Below are positions 35,978 through 45,360 of a stretch of DNA of 64,000 nucleotides, one piece after another. Made by a program: the position numbers and the translations under genes. Under the pieces are notes generated by a model, which worked only from the letters and a program-made list of their open reading frames with translations, did not search any database and was not told the DNA's origin. Positions within the stretch are counted from its first letter, which is position 1; the number at the start of each line of letters is the position of its first letter. The stretch comes from CAZPHU01 sp964419255 (GTDB lineage: Bacteria > Fibrobacterota > Chitinivibrionia > Chitinivibrionales > CAYFVL01), in assembly GCA_964419255.1 (NCBI GenBank), contig CAYQOU010000003.1:51482-115481 (forward strand). The letters run 5' to 3'.

Positions 35978-36640
35978 ATGGAGCGACCGTTTGAGAATCG
36001 TAAGGAGGCCGGTCAGTACATGGCCAGGCTGCTTGAGATGTATGCCGATCGCACCGATGTGGTTGTTTTAGGGCTTGCCCGGGGCGGTGTTCCGGTTGCC
36101 TACGAGGTGGCATGCAAAATTCATGCACCGTTGGATGTTTTCGTTGTCCGTAAGCTTGGCGCACCCTCCCAGCCCGAGCTTGCCATGGGGGCGATTGCCG
36201 GAGGGGGGGCACTGGTTCGCAACGAGGATGTCATAGCAAGCCTGGGGATCACCGATCAGATGATCGAGCAGGTTGCGCAACAGGAACGAAGGGAACTTGT
36301 CCGTCGCGAAAAGGTTTACCGCGGGGATAGGCAGGCGGTACCGGTTAAGGACAAAACAGTCATCCTGATGGATGATGGGTTGGCAACCGGTGCCAGCATG
36401 AAGGTGGCGGTGATGGGTTTGAAACAGTATGATCCCGCAAAGATTGTTGTCGCCGTCCCGGTCGCATCCGCCGATGCATGTGACTATTTCGAAAGCCTGG
36501 TAGATGAAGCTGTGTGCGCTATGACGCCACAGCCGCTGTTTGCAATCGGGTATTGGTATCGTGATTTCGATCAAACCACCGACGAGCAGGTTCAGCAACT
36601 TCTGCGCAAGGCCGAGCAGCACAGCATGTCTCATCCCTGA
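35978..36640 (+). CDS. phosphoribosyltransferase-domain protein
   Basis: 220 residues of the type I PRTase fold: 'PFENRKEAGQYMARLL', 'VVLGLARGGVPVAYEVA', 'DVFVVRKLGAPSQPELAMGA', and PRPP-loop 'VILMDDGLATGASM'. This COG1926-type family is not a classical purine or pyrimidine salvage enzyme; substrate unknown. 32 bases after DUF2582. Confidence 0.9.
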   Translation: MERPFENRKEAGQYMARLLEMYADRTDVVVLGLARGGVPVAYEVACKIHAPLDVFVVRKLGAPSQPELAMGAIAGGGALVRNEDVIASLGITDQMIEQVAQQERRELVRREKVYRGDRQAVPVKDKTVILMDDGLATGASMKVAVMGLKQYDPAKIVVAVPVASADACDYFESLVDEAVCAMTPQPLFAIGYWYRDFDQTTDEQVQQLLRKAEQHSMSHP

Positions 36641-36754
36641 TCAGGTAATAGTTACACATGAAATGTTCACGCAAGCCCGAATGATTTCTTCGGGATCATA
36701 CCCTCAGCCTCGGTTATGCGGAGAAGCATGTCTCTCGAGGCGATGTGAGTGAAA

Positions 36755-36811
36755 CCTGAATTGAGTGATTATCGGCCGCGACTCATCCGACTCTAACCGG
36801 CTCAAATCAGG
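36755..36811. other. inverted repeat upstream of nifJ
   Basis: CCTGAATTGAG (36755-36765) and CTCAAATCAGG (36801-36811) match at 10 of 11 positions around a 35-base spacer containing CGGCCG. About 80 bases upstream of nifJ; an operator or mRNA-leader hairpin is possible. Confidence 0.4.
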
Positions 36812-36893
36812 TACTCTTATAAGTCTTGCCTCTCAGATGTTGACTGCATGCGGATTGATCCTACTTTTACCTTAACGTGTGGAGAATCAGCTG

Positions 36894-39800
36894 ATGGGAA
36901 GACCACCGAACACGATAACGATCGACGGAAACGAGGCTGCGGCTTATGGCGCATATCATCTCAATGAGGTGATAGCTATCTATCCGATCACCCCTTCCTC
37001 TCCGATGGGGGAGTTGTCCGACCAGTGGGCGACCGAGGGGAAGACTAACATCTGGGGCACAATTCCTCAGGTAACGGAGATGCAAAGCGAGGCCGGCGCC
37101 GCCGGTGCGGTCCACGGATCACTCCAAAGGGGAGCGCTCACAACCACCTTTACGGCATCCCAGGGGCTTTTGCTGATGCTTCCCAATATGTATAAAATCG
37201 CCGGTGAACTGACTGCCTCGGTCTTTCATGTGGCTGCCCGAACCGTTGCCACTCATGCCTTATCAATTTTCTGCGACCACAGCGATATCATGGCAACCCG
37301 TCAGACCGGGTTCGGTCTGCTGTCGTCAAGTTCGGTACAGGAGGCGATGGATCTGGGGATAATCGCCCAGATGGTATCTCTGGAAGCCAGAATACCGTTC
37401 ATCCACTTCCTGGACGGTTTTCGTACGTCACATGAGCTGTCTACAATCGTGCCGGTGACAGTTGAACAGATGAGGCTGCTGATGGATGATAGTTTCGTCC
37501 ATCGACACCGAAGCCGTGGTCTGACCCCGGACAAACCTGTTATCAGGGGAACCGCCCAGAATCCCGATGTTTTCTTCCAGGCCCGTGAAGCTGCGAATCC
37601 TTTCTATCTGCAATGTCCGGGCATTGTGGATCGCGCCATGGAGAAGTTTTCTCAGGTCACCGGAAGGACCTATGCTTCTTTGGAATATATTGGCAAGCCG
37701 GATGCAAAAAACATCCTTGTCATCATGGGCTCGGCGGCAGAAACCGCTCAGGAGACCATCGAATACCTTGAAAAACAGGGCACGTCGGCCGGGGTAATCA
37801 AAATAAGTCTGTATCGACCATTTCCTGCCGACCGCCTGGTCGAAACCATTCCCGAGACGGTGGAGAATATCACCGTTTTGGATCGGACCAAGGAGCCCGG
37901 GGCTAATGGAGAGCCGTTATATCAGGATGTGATCTCTGCGGTCTATCAGGCTGTGCGGGAGGGAAAGCTCAAGCGTCAGCCGATGGTCATCGGTGGGCGG
38001 TACGGTTTGAGTTCAAAGGAATTTACCCCTTCCATGGTCAAGGGAATCATCGATCATATGGAGCAAGGAAGTCTTAAGCACGGCTTTACGATCGGTATCG
38101 CGGATGATCTCACTCATGCAAGTATCGATTATCCGTCCGACTTTTCCATAGAGCCTTCCGATCGTACGCGAGCGCTTTTCTACGGCCTCGGCTCGGATGG
38201 GACGGTGAGTGCGAACAAAAACTCCATAAAGATTATCGGTCAGCACACCGACCTTTTTGCTCAGGGATACTTTGTCTATGACTCCCGTAAAGCCGGCAGT
38301 CTTACCGTATCTCATTTGCGATTCGGTCCGAAGGTCATTCGCGCCCCATATCTGGTGAATAAGGCAAACTTTGTGGCGTGCCATCAGTTCAATTTCCTCG
38401 AGAGAGTCGATGTGCTGGAGTTTGCGGAGGAGGGGGCGATTTTTCTTCTGAACAGCCCCTTTCCCGCCGATCAGGCGTGGGACAGTATGCCCAAAACCAT
38501 CCAGCAGGTGATTATCGACAGGAAGCTTAAGGTGTACTGTATCGATGCTTATACGCTGGCAAAGGAGATCGGGCTGGGTAGCCGAATAAACACAATCATG
38601 CAGACCTGTTTCTTCGCCCTTACCCGCATATTGCCTGTTGAAAAGGCCACCGAATCAATAAAGGATTTCATTCGGAAAAGCTACGGTAATCGGGGGGAGT
38701 CGGTGGTGAAGATGAACAACGAGGCGGTGGATCGGGCGGTGCAACATCTGCACCAGGTCGAAATCAAAGACTCGGTCACCTCCACATTCGACAAGCGACC
38801 ACCGGTGCCCAGTGATGTACCGCCGTTTATCAGGGAGGTTACCTCGGCGATGATTGCCGGCAAGGGAGATCTTCTCCCGGTCAGCTCGTTTGAGCCAGAC
38901 GGCAGCTTTCCTACCGGGACTACAAAGTTTGAAAAAAGAAACATAGCCATGGAGATACCGGTCTGGGATCCGGAAACCTGTATTCAGTGCGGCAAATGCA
39001 CTCTGGTGTGTCCGCATGCGGTCGTCAGGGCAAAGGCTTTTGATCAGTCAGAGGCGCAGGACGCCCCACCTTCTTTCAGGTCGACGCCCGTAAAGGCGGG
39101 TAAACTCAAGGGCAGGCAGTTTACAATTCAGGTGTCTGCGGAAGACTGTACGGGATGTCAACTATGTGTGCAGGTGTGCCCGGCGAAAAACAAGAAGGAG
39201 CCGAAACTTCGGGCACTAAACATGAAAGAAAAGGAGCCGATTCGGGAGCTGCAGAAGCAAAACTGGCAATACTTCTTGCGGATTCCGGAGTCGGATCGTG
39301 CGCAGTTGCAGTTGAGCGCTGTGAGGGATGTACAGTATCTCCAGCCGCTGTTCGAGTTTAACGGCGCCTGTGCGGGCTGTGGGGAAACTCCGTATGTCAA
39401 GCTCCTCAGTCAACTTTTCGGCGATCGTTCGATTATCGCAAACGCAACCGGCTGTTCCTCGATTTACGGCGGAAATCTTCCCGCAACCCCGTGGACGACC
39501 GATACGGCGGGACGGGGGCCTGCGTGGTCAAATTCTCTTTTCGAAGACAACGCCGAATTTGGTCTGGGTATGCGTCTGGCACTGGATAAACAAATCGCCT
39601 ATGCCACCGAGATGCTAAAGCAGGTAGCACCGAGGGTGGGGGAGGTTCTTGTAGATCAGATACTTTCCGCAGATCAATCCACAGAGCAGGAGCTGGCCGC
39701 ACAACGCAGGAGGGTGCGGGAGCTTAAGGATAAGCTTTCGGATACTCAAGATGCGGCGGCGCAGAATCTTCTTTCGCTGGTCGATGTGCTTGTGCGCAAA

Positions 39801-40451
39801 AATGTGTGGATCGTCGGTGGGGACGGTTGGGCATACGATATCGGCTATGGTGGTCTGGATCATATCCTGGCGCTCGGTCGCGACATCAACGTACTGGTGC
39901 TTGACACGGAGGTGTATTCGAACACGGGTGGACAGATGTCCAAGGCCACTCCGATGGGGGCTGTGGCCAAATTCGCCGCCAGTGGTAAGGCAACTCCGAA
40001 AAAGGACCTGGCGATGATGGCCATGACCTACGGAAGTGTGTATGTGGCCAGAGTGGCAATGGGGGCAAACGACAGCCAAACACTCAAGGCGTTTCTGGAA
40101 GCGGAGAGCTATCCGGGTGCATCTATCATAATTGCCTACTCACATTGTATCGGCCACGGTTACGATCTTTCTCTGGGCATGCAGCAGCAGAAGGCGGCCG
40201 TGCAGACCGGCTACTGGCCTCTGATGAGATACGACCCACGGCTTTTTGACGAGGGCAAAAATCCTCTTCAGCTCGATTCCAGAGCCCCCTCCATGTCTCT
40301 GGAAGACTACATTTATAACGAAACCAGGTTTAAGATGCTGCAGCACAGCAGACCAGAGGCCGCCAGACAACTGCTGGACAAGGCGCAGAAAATAGTGCAG
40401 GACAGATGGCGTTTATACGAACACTGGGCCGCCATGCCGGTGCAAGCCTGA
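36894..40451 (+). CDS. nifJ: pyruvate:ferredoxin (flavodoxin) oxidoreductase
   Basis: Oxidatively decarboxylates pyruvate to acetyl-CoA and CO2 while reducing ferredoxin; oxygen-sensitive. 1185 residues in one chain, from ATG 36894 (GGAG 9 bases upstream; the in-frame GTG at 36879 overlaps that site). Domain I starts 'TITIDGNEAAAYGAYHLNEV', 'YPITPSSPMGE'. Two ferredoxin-type 4Fe-4S motifs lie near residues 690-705 ('CIQCGKCTLVCP') and 748-760 ('CTGCQLCVQVCP'). The proximal cluster Cys are in 'GACAGCGETPY', and TPP binding in 'GGDGWAYDIGYGG'. Complete. Followed 37 bases later by a DHOD-like gene. Confidence 0.97.
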   Translation: MGRPPNTITIDGNEAAAYGAYHLNEVIAIYPITPSSPMGELSDQWATEGKTNIWGTIPQVTEMQSEAGAAGAVHGSLQRGALTTTFTASQGLLLMLPNMYKIAGELTASVFHVAARTVATHALSIFCDHSDIMATRQTGFGLLSSSSVQEAMDLGIIAQMVSLEARIPFIHFLDGFRTSHELSTIVPVTVEQMRLLMDDSFVHRHRSRGLTPDKPVIRGTAQNPDVFFQAREAANPFYLQCPGIVDRAMEKFSQVTGRTYASLEYIGKPDAKNILVIMGSAAETAQETIEYLEKQGTSAGVIKISLYRPFPADRLVETIPETVENITVLDRTKEPGANGEPLYQDVISAVYQAVREGKLKRQPMVIGGRYGLSSKEFTPSMVKGIIDHMEQGSLKHGFTIGIADDLTHASIDYPSDFSIEPSDRTRALFYGLGSDGTVSANKNSIKIIGQHTDLFAQGYFVYDSRKAGSLTVSHLRFGPKVIRAPYLVNKANFVACHQFNFLERVDVLEFAEEGAIFLLNSPFPADQAWDSMPKTIQQVIIDRKLKVYCIDAYTLAKEIGLGSRINTIMQTCFFALTRILPVEKATESIKDFIRKSYGNRGESVVKMNNEAVDRAVQHLHQVEIKDSVTSTFDKRPPVPSDVPPFIREVTSAMIAGKGDLLPVSSFEPDGSFPTGTTKFEKRNIAMEIPVWDPETCIQCGKCTLVCPHAVVRAKAFDQSEAQDAPPSFRSTPVKAGKLKGRQFTIQVSAEDCTGCQLCVQVCPAKNKKEPKLRALNMKEKEPIRELQKQNWQYFLRIPESDRAQLQLSAVRDVQYLQPLFEFNGACAGCGETPYVKLLSQLFGDRSIIANATGCSSIYGGNLPATPWTTDTAGRGPAWSNSLFEDNAEFGLGMRLALDKQIAYATEMLKQVAPRVGEVLVDQILSADQSTEQELAAQRRRVRELKDKLSDTQDAAAQNLLSLVDVLVRKNVWIVGGDGWAYDIGYGGLDHILALGRDINVLVLDTEVYSNTGGQMSKATPMGAVAKFAASGKATPKKDLAMMAMTYGSVYVARVAMGANDSQTLKAFLEAESYPGASIIIAYSHCIGHGYDLSLGMQQQKAAVQTGYWPLMRYDPRLFDEGKNPLQLDSRAPSMSLEDYIYNETRFKMLQHSRPEAARQLLDKAQKIVQDRWRLYEHWAAMPVQA

Positions 40452-40488
40452 CAGATGGATAGATTCACCCTGAAAAGGAGATAACAGT

Positions 40489-41520
40489 ATGGCTGATATG
40501 AAAACCCGGTACATGGGGCTTGAGATACAAAATCCGTTTATCGCATCGGCATCTCCGCTGTGGAAAGACGTAGACAACGTTAAAAAGGCACAGGAGGCGG
40601 GTGCCGCGGCGGTGGTGCTTCACTCACTGTTCGAAGAGCAGATCACCTCGGAGGAGCGCGAGTTGAACAAGTATCTGTTGCAGGGGACCGAGCATTTCGC
40701 CGAGGCTATAACATATTTCCCGGACAGTGCCGACTACCATTTCCCGCCCGATGAGTATGTCGAGCACATCAGGCAGATGAAAGATGCTGTTTCCATACCA
40801 ATAATCGGAAGTCTCAATGGGGTATCACCCGGAGGGTGGATACGCTATGCCAGATTAATAGAGCAGGCGGGAGTAGATGCCCTCGAACTCAACATCTACT
40901 ATCTGCCAACCGATCCCAAACTGAGTGGCGGGCAGATAGAGCAAAATTACATATCATTGACAAAACAGGTGGCGGAGTCGATAAAGATACCGCTTGCGGT
41001 AAAGATCAGTCCCTATATCAGTTCACTGCCCTGGTTCGCCTCTGAGGTGAGGGAGGCGGGAGCACGGGGATTTGTTATATTCAATCGTTTTTATCAGCCC
41101 GATCTGGACATAGAAGCAATGGAGGTGGTTCCCAACCTGAGACTGAGCAACTCCGACGAGTTGCGTATTCGTATACGGTGGCTGGCGATCCTGTATGATG
41201 CGGTGGACATCGATCTGGCGGTCACCGGAGGGGTTCATACCGGGGAGGACGCGGTAAAAGCGGTTCTGGCCGGTGCCGATGTTGTCATGATCACCTCGGC
41301 GCTTCTGCGAAATGGTATCGCCTACCTGCAAACCATTCAGCAGCAGTTTAGTGCGTGGATGCAACAACATGAGTATGAGTCGATTGAGGATATGAGGGGA
41401 GCCATGAGTCAGCATTCGGTGGAACATCCGGCCGCATTCGAACGAGCCAACTACATGAAAGTCATCGGATCGTACCATTCGGAGCGGCAGAAGCAGCTTT
41501 CCGTCAGGAGTCACCGGTGA
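40489..41520 (+). CDS. dihydroorotate-dehydrogenase-like flavoprotein
   Basis: 343 residues, FMN-binding TIM barrel: 'YMGLEIQNPFIASASPLWKD', 'GVDALELNIYYLP', 'IPLAVKISPYISSL', 'LAVTGGVHTGEDAVKAVLAG', 'ADVVMITSALLRNG'. The catalytic-loop and orotate-binding segments differ from PyrD (the NxSxPN motif reads NIYYLPTD), so it is unlikely to be the pyrimidine enzyme. Genes like this sit beside nifJ in many anaerobes; role unknown. RBS AAAAGGAG. Confidence 0.87.
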   Translation: MADMKTRYMGLEIQNPFIASASPLWKDVDNVKKAQEAGAAAVVLHSLFEEQITSEERELNKYLLQGTEHFAEAITYFPDSADYHFPPDEYVEHIRQMKDAVSIPIIGSLNGVSPGGWIRYARLIEQAGVDALELNIYYLPTDPKLSGGQIEQNYISLTKQVAESIKIPLAVKISPYISSLPWFASEVREAGARGFVIFNRFYQPDLDIEAMEVVPNLRLSNSDELRIRIRWLAILYDAVDIDLAVTGGVHTGEDAVKAVLAGADVVMITSALLRNGIAYLQTIQQQFSAWMQQHEYESIEDMRGAMSQHSVEHPAAFERANYMKVIGSYHSERQKQLSVRSHR

Positions 41521-41599
41521 TGCGATTGGAACATCATTTGCAAGTTTCTATTGGAGAACAGGAATCAGAAAATTTTTAATCATAACCGGGGTTTTGAGA

Positions 41600-42205
41600 A
41601 TGCGTATTCCGTTAGAAATCAGCTACAGAGGTGTAGAGAAAAACGACAGTATTGAGGAGCTTATTCGCGAAAAGGCTGGGAAGCTGGAAAGAATTTGCGA
41701 TTACATCTCAAGTTGTCGTGTGGCGGTCGAACAGCCTCAGAAGTATCAGAGTTCGGGCAACCCCTATCGGGTGCGTCTGGATATTACGGTACCGCCGGGC
41801 CACGAGCTTGCGGTCATACGGCCTTCCGGCAAAGGCGATATGCATGCCGATTTGCCGGCGGTGATACGGGCGGCGTTTGAGGCTGCCGAGCGTCAGCTGC
41901 GGGAGCTTAAGGGCAAGCAGCGGCGCGACGTAAAGACTCATCCCGATCAGCAGACACAGGCGATTGTGGTCGACTTGTACAAACAGCAGGATTATGGCTT
42001 CATTCGGACACTTGATGGCCGTCAGGTGTATTTTCACAGAAATGCGGTATTACATGACGATTTCGATCGTCTGGAGATCGGCACGGGAGTTCATTTCAAT
42101 GAAGTAGATGGTGAAAAGGGCCCTCAGGCCAGCTCTGTTCAGATCATAGACAAACCCGGGGCGCGACCTCCCAAAACAACGGAGGAAAAATCTCGTCAGG
42201 CATAA
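41600..42205 (+). CDS. HPF/RaiA-like ribosome hibernation domain fused to a cold-shock-like domain
   Basis: 201 residues from ATG 41600 (a TTG at 41594 is the alternative). Residues 1-105 have the beta-alpha-beta-beta-beta-alpha pattern of HPF/YfiA ('EISYRGVEKNDSIEELIREK', 'YRVRLDITVPPGHELAV', 'VIRAAFEAAERQLRELK'). Residues 118-180 resemble a cold-shock/S1-like OB fold ('KQQDYGFIRTLDGRQVYFH', 'LEIGTGVHFNEVDGEKGPQA'). Likely ribosome-binding under stress. Ends at a strong terminator. Confidence 0.88.
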   Translation: MRIPLEISYRGVEKNDSIEELIREKAGKLERICDYISSCRVAVEQPQKYQSSGNPYRVRLDITVPPGHELAVIRPSGKGDMHADLPAVIRAAFEAAERQLRELKGKQRRDVKTHPDQQTQAIVVDLYKQQDYGFIRTLDGRQVYFHRNAVLHDDFDRLEIGTGVHFNEVDGEKGPQASSVQIIDKPGARPPKTTEEKSRQA

Positions 42206-42238
42206 GGGTTTATGGGAGACTCGAGACACATATAAAAG

Positions 42239-42268
42239 GAGGGATGCCAAAGCGCATCCCTCTTTTTA
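42239..42268 (+). terminator. intrinsic terminator after the HPF-like gene
   Basis: GAGGGATGC (42239-42247), 6-base loop, GCATCCCTC (42254-42262), then TTTTT. Confidence 0.92.
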
Positions 42269-42471
42269 TATGTGCGCCCGGAAAAGCGCGCCTGCCTGGT
42301 GGTGCGGACAAATTACCGGTGATAATTATATCAACTGATCGGGGGCTGGGGTGTGGTTTTCGGAATCGAGAAATGATTTTTGGATTTTCGAACGATTAAA
42401 ATTAACTACATCATCGATAGCGAAACTATTCAAGAAACGAATTCGCAGGATTGTCGTCAAGCAGCTGCGTA

Positions 42472-42621
42472 TTCTTTCTTTTCTTTCTTTTCTTTCTTTT
42501 CTNNNNNNNNNNNNNNNNNNNNNNNNNNNNNNNNNNNNNNNNNNNNNNNNNNNNNNNNNNNNNNNNNNNNNNNNNNNNNNNNNNNNNNNNNNNNNNNNNN
42601 NNTTTCTTTTCTTTCTTTTCT
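42472..42621. repeat. TTCTTTCTT nonamer tandem repeat interrupted by a 100-N gap
   Basis: Three full TTCTTTCTT units plus TTCT before the N run (42503-42602), and about two more after it, in the same register. The real array length is unknown. Lies downstream of the convergent HPF-like and baeRF genes; the remainder of 42269-42706 holds nothing recognisable. Confidence 0.9.
42503..42602. other. assembly gap (100 N)
   Basis: Exactly 100 N inside the nonamer array; size unknown. Confidence 1.
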
Positions 42622-42706
42622 GCAGGTGCAGTGGATGCCCGGTCGTAAATGAAAAAGCACCTCCCAGGGAGATGCTTTTGGGGAGCGTGCGAGCCTGCGT
42701 TGCATC

Positions 42707-43867
42707 TCAGTATCTGAAAACCGCCGCGGCAGGGGCACTGTCGGGAACGCGTGAAGTTTCCACCGCAAACACTCGCCCCCCGGTGTTGAGCGTTTCGACA
42801 ACCGCAAGGTCAAGAAGGTCCTGATCCCCCGGCTGAGCATCCTGATGAATACTTACCGCATGTTGCTGAGCGTCAAAGGTGCCCCATTGTTGCATGTCGT
42901 TAGCCACAAAGAGGCTGTCTACTCGTCCGTCGTGAGCGGCGGTGAGAATTGTTTCCAGATCCTTGCTTGCTCCACCGGTGTTGGAACCGGAAAGCTCCGC
43001 ATATCGTGCACTGATCGATTCGCGCTCCCTTTCCAGAATCGGCTCTACGATGGCAAGAGCCCTCTTATGAAGCTCTGATTCGTTGATGGAGCTGGGGTTG
43101 ATGGTTATGGCCCGGTCCATCAGTGCCGGGTAGGTGTTTGCCTCCTGATACAGAGGGATGAGATGATCGTCAGCGGCCAGTATCAGCGGATCTTGTCTGC
43201 CCTGGAGATAGCTGCGCAAGCCGCCGTCGATTTTCTGATAGAAACGGGCCAGGCGTTTGTTGGATTCATCCAGTCCCGATCCTTGTCCGTGAAACATGGC
43301 CGCGCGTCTCCCCCCGACAATCGGCGGGGTCTCCGAATGCCACTGTTGCTGGCGTTCGGGATCGTCCAGAGATAATGCCTCCGATATGTTGGGTGGAATG
43401 TCGGGGATGTTTACCTGGTCGATACCGTAGCGGTTACCTTCAAAGACTCGCACCTCACCCTGGTTTATGGCAAGCAGAAGAAACCGGATGTCATCACCTG
43501 CCAGGGGAATAAGCGGCTTGACATAGAAACGGTCTCCGACGGAAACGAATTGATACGATTTCATGGGGAGTCGATACTCCGCATACATCTCGGAGGTGAT
43601 AAAAACAGCCAGACAGTCGCTTTGGTGCTGCCAGAAAGAATCGTGGGTGATGCGTTGGTATGCCTGCCGTAAAAAAGTCTCCGCGTCACGTTCTTTCATT
43701 CCCTTGTTGACAAGGCTTTGATGTGCCTCACCCAGTAGGTTTTTGAACCGGATCCGGTCCTGTTTGACCTCCAGTCCTTTTCGATGTGTTGGACTATAGA
43801 TAGACACATGCATTCCGTCTCTGGTGGAGATAAGTCGTGCAAGGTCCTGTTTTGTAAACATGTCCAT
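42707..43867 (-). CDS. baeRF family protein (bacterial eRF1-like, family 3 type)
   Basis: 386 residues from ATG 43867, which has GGGGGTG upstream (the ATG at 43882 is itself part of that sequence). The opening 'MFTKQDLARLISTRDGMHVS' with 'IYSPTHRKG', the 'IRFKNLLGEAHQSL' helix, 'RFLLLAINQGEVRVFEGNRY', and the C-terminal ENDO-like part with 'FVANDMQQWGTFD' and 'DLLDLAVVETLNTGGRVFAV' match the bacterial archaeo-eukaryotic release-factor group. Members are proposed to act on stalled or hibernating ribosomes. Convergent with the HPF-like gene and near stress genes, consistent with that idea. Confidence 0.82.
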   Translation of the reverse strand: MDMFTKQDLARLISTRDGMHVSIYSPTHRKGLEVKQDRIRFKNLLGEAHQSLVNKGMKERDAETFLRQAYQRITHDSFWQHQSDCLAVFITSEMYAEYRLPMKSYQFVSVGDRFYVKPLIPLAGDDIRFLLLAINQGEVRVFEGNRYGIDQVNIPDIPPNISEALSLDDPERQQQWHSETPPIVGGRRAAMFHGQGSGLDESNKRLARFYQKIDGGLRSYLQGRQDPLILAADDHLIPLYQEANTYPALMDRAITINPSSINESELHKRALAIVEPILERERESISARYAELSGSNTGGASKDLETILTAAHDGRVDSLFVANDMQQWGTFDAQQHAVSIHQDAQPGDQDLLDLAVVETLNTGGRVFAVETSRVPDSAPAAAVFRY

Positions 43868-44136
43868 AGAAATCACCCCCATTGATTAGAATCTTCGATT
43901 CGACACGATTCATCACAATAAGCATCGCAAATTAAATGCCACACCCGCAGGCAGAGTTCGGCTTGAAGAGAGTTTCTCATTCTGAGAAGGGCACAGGAGG
44001 CGATGGAGGTGAGGGGATGGAGGTGTCGGAAAAAATTGCTTAAAAGTAAACCGGCTGGTATGTTAATTGCGCTTTTCTTTTATACTACAGGCAAATCTGC
44101 GTCTATTCAAATCAATAGAGGATAAGGCGGGCTGTT

Positions 44137-44586
44137 ATGAGAATGATGAGTCCTGATTTCGAGAATGATGCTCTTATGCCGTCCAGAAGTTCCTGCGACG
44201 GGGAAGGCATAAATCCGGAGCTGGTCATACAAGACATTCCCGGTGGCACACGATGTCTTGTGCTGTTTATGGAGGATATGGACTCGGCCGGGGGGGTGCT
44301 GGATCACTGGGTATGCTACGATATCCCACCGGTTAGCCGTATCGGGCCGAAGCAGTCGCCGGGAAAGCAGGGTATCAACAGTTTCGACAACGCAGGCTAC
44401 GGCGGCCCCTGCCCCAGCTCGGGAACCCATCGCTACCTGTTTAGTCTCTATGCGCTGGACTCCTGGACCGGTCTGGATTCGGGGGCTACTCGTGAGGAGG
44501 TGGAGCATGCAATGGAGGGGCATATACTGGAGAGCTGTCAATTGATCGGGCGCTATGCACGGCAGAAGGCCACGCCTCTGTCTTAA
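44137..44586 (+). CDS. YbhB/YbcL-type PEBP family protein
   Basis: 149 residues of the phosphatidylethanolamine-binding (Raf kinase inhibitor-like) fold: 'SCDGEGINPELVIQDIPGGT', 'LVLFMEDMDSAGGVLDHWV', 'YGGPCPSSGTHRYLFSLYAL'. The usual MDPDAP ligand-site motif reads MEDMDSAG, a variation at the anion-binding pocket. No signal peptide. First gene of a tightly packed run with BON, CBS, BON and kinase genes. Confidence 0.92.
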   Translation: MRMMSPDFENDALMPSRSSCDGEGINPELVIQDIPGGTRCLVLFMEDMDSAGGVLDHWVCYDIPPVSRIGPKQSPGKQGINSFDNAGYGGPCPSSGTHRYLFSLYALDSWTGLDSGATREEVEHAMEGHILESCQLIGRYARQKATPLS

Positions 44587-44601
44587 ATCAAGGAGGTTTA
44601 C

Positions 44602-45345
44602 ATGATTACCGCAGAGCAGATACGAAAGGATGTGGTCGATCAGCTATACTGGGATGGTCGTCTGGAGGCGGCTGAGGTGCAGGTGGATGTTCACGACGGA
44701 GAAGTCATTCTTCAGGGATATGTGCCAAGCTACGCGGCTCACGAGGCGGCCGAAGCCGATGCACTTGCCGTGCCCGGGGTGCTTCGGGTAAAAAACCGCA
44801 CAACCATCGGCAGGCCCCCTGCCGGCAAGGAGGAGGAGGGGCCTTCGGATGGGCAGATCGCCCAGAGTGTTAACGCGGTGTTGAGCTGGAACCGGAGTCT
44901 GTCCGGCTCCGCCATTGTGGCGCGGGCCGACGACGGAGTGGTTACGCTTGAGGGGAGTGTGGATGCCTACTGGAAAAAACAGAGGGCTCAGGAGGTTGCC
45001 TATGAGATCATCGGCGTGTTATCCGTCATGAACGAAATCGCGGTGGTTCCAAGTGGGGATCATACCGACCAGGCAATCGCAGAAAACATCCGTCTGGCCA
45101 TGGAGCGCTCAAGCGACGTTTTCCCCGACCTTCTGACCATCACGGTTGAAGACGGTGATGTGCAGATAAAAGGAGAGGTGCCCGACTGGAGCGGATACTA
45201 CTCGGTTCGTCACATCGCCCAATACACCGCGGGGGTTACAAATGTAGCGGTGGATGTGCATATTCGAGACAGGTCTATGGGGATCTTCCCCCGTGGCTCA
45301 CAGAAAGCACGGGAGGGTTCTCTGCCCGTGTACGGCAGTGAGTAA
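44602..45345 (+). CDS. three-BON-domain protein B
   Basis: 247 residues, three BON repeats (about 3-70, 80-150, 155-222): 'GEVILQGYVPSYAAHEAAEA', 'GVVTLEGSVDAYWKKQRAQE', 'GDVQIKGEVPDWSGYYSV'. Paralogue of proteins A and C; cytosolic. Starts 15 bases after PEBP with AAGGAGG. Confidence 0.92.
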   Translation: MITAEQIRKDVVDQLYWDGRLEAAEVQVDVHDGEVILQGYVPSYAAHEAAEADALAVPGVLRVKNRTTIGRPPAGKEEEGPSDGQIAQSVNAVLSWNRSLSGSAIVARADDGVVTLEGSVDAYWKKQRAQEVAYEIIGVLSVMNEIAVVPSGDHTDQAIAENIRLAMERSSDVFPDLLTITVEDGDVQIKGEVPDWSGYYSVRHIAQYTAGVTNVAVDVHIRDRSMGIFPRGSQKAREGSLPVYGSE

Positions 45346-45360
45346 GAAAGGAGACAAAAG

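Noticed and set aside
36879..36893. GTG start for nifJ
   Set aside because: The GTGGAG contains the ribosome binding site for the ATG at 36894, and the extra five residues are not family-like.
42351..42824. Open frames running through the N gap at 42.5 kb
   Set aside because: Most of the frame is the nonamer repeat and unknown bases; no start signal or domain.
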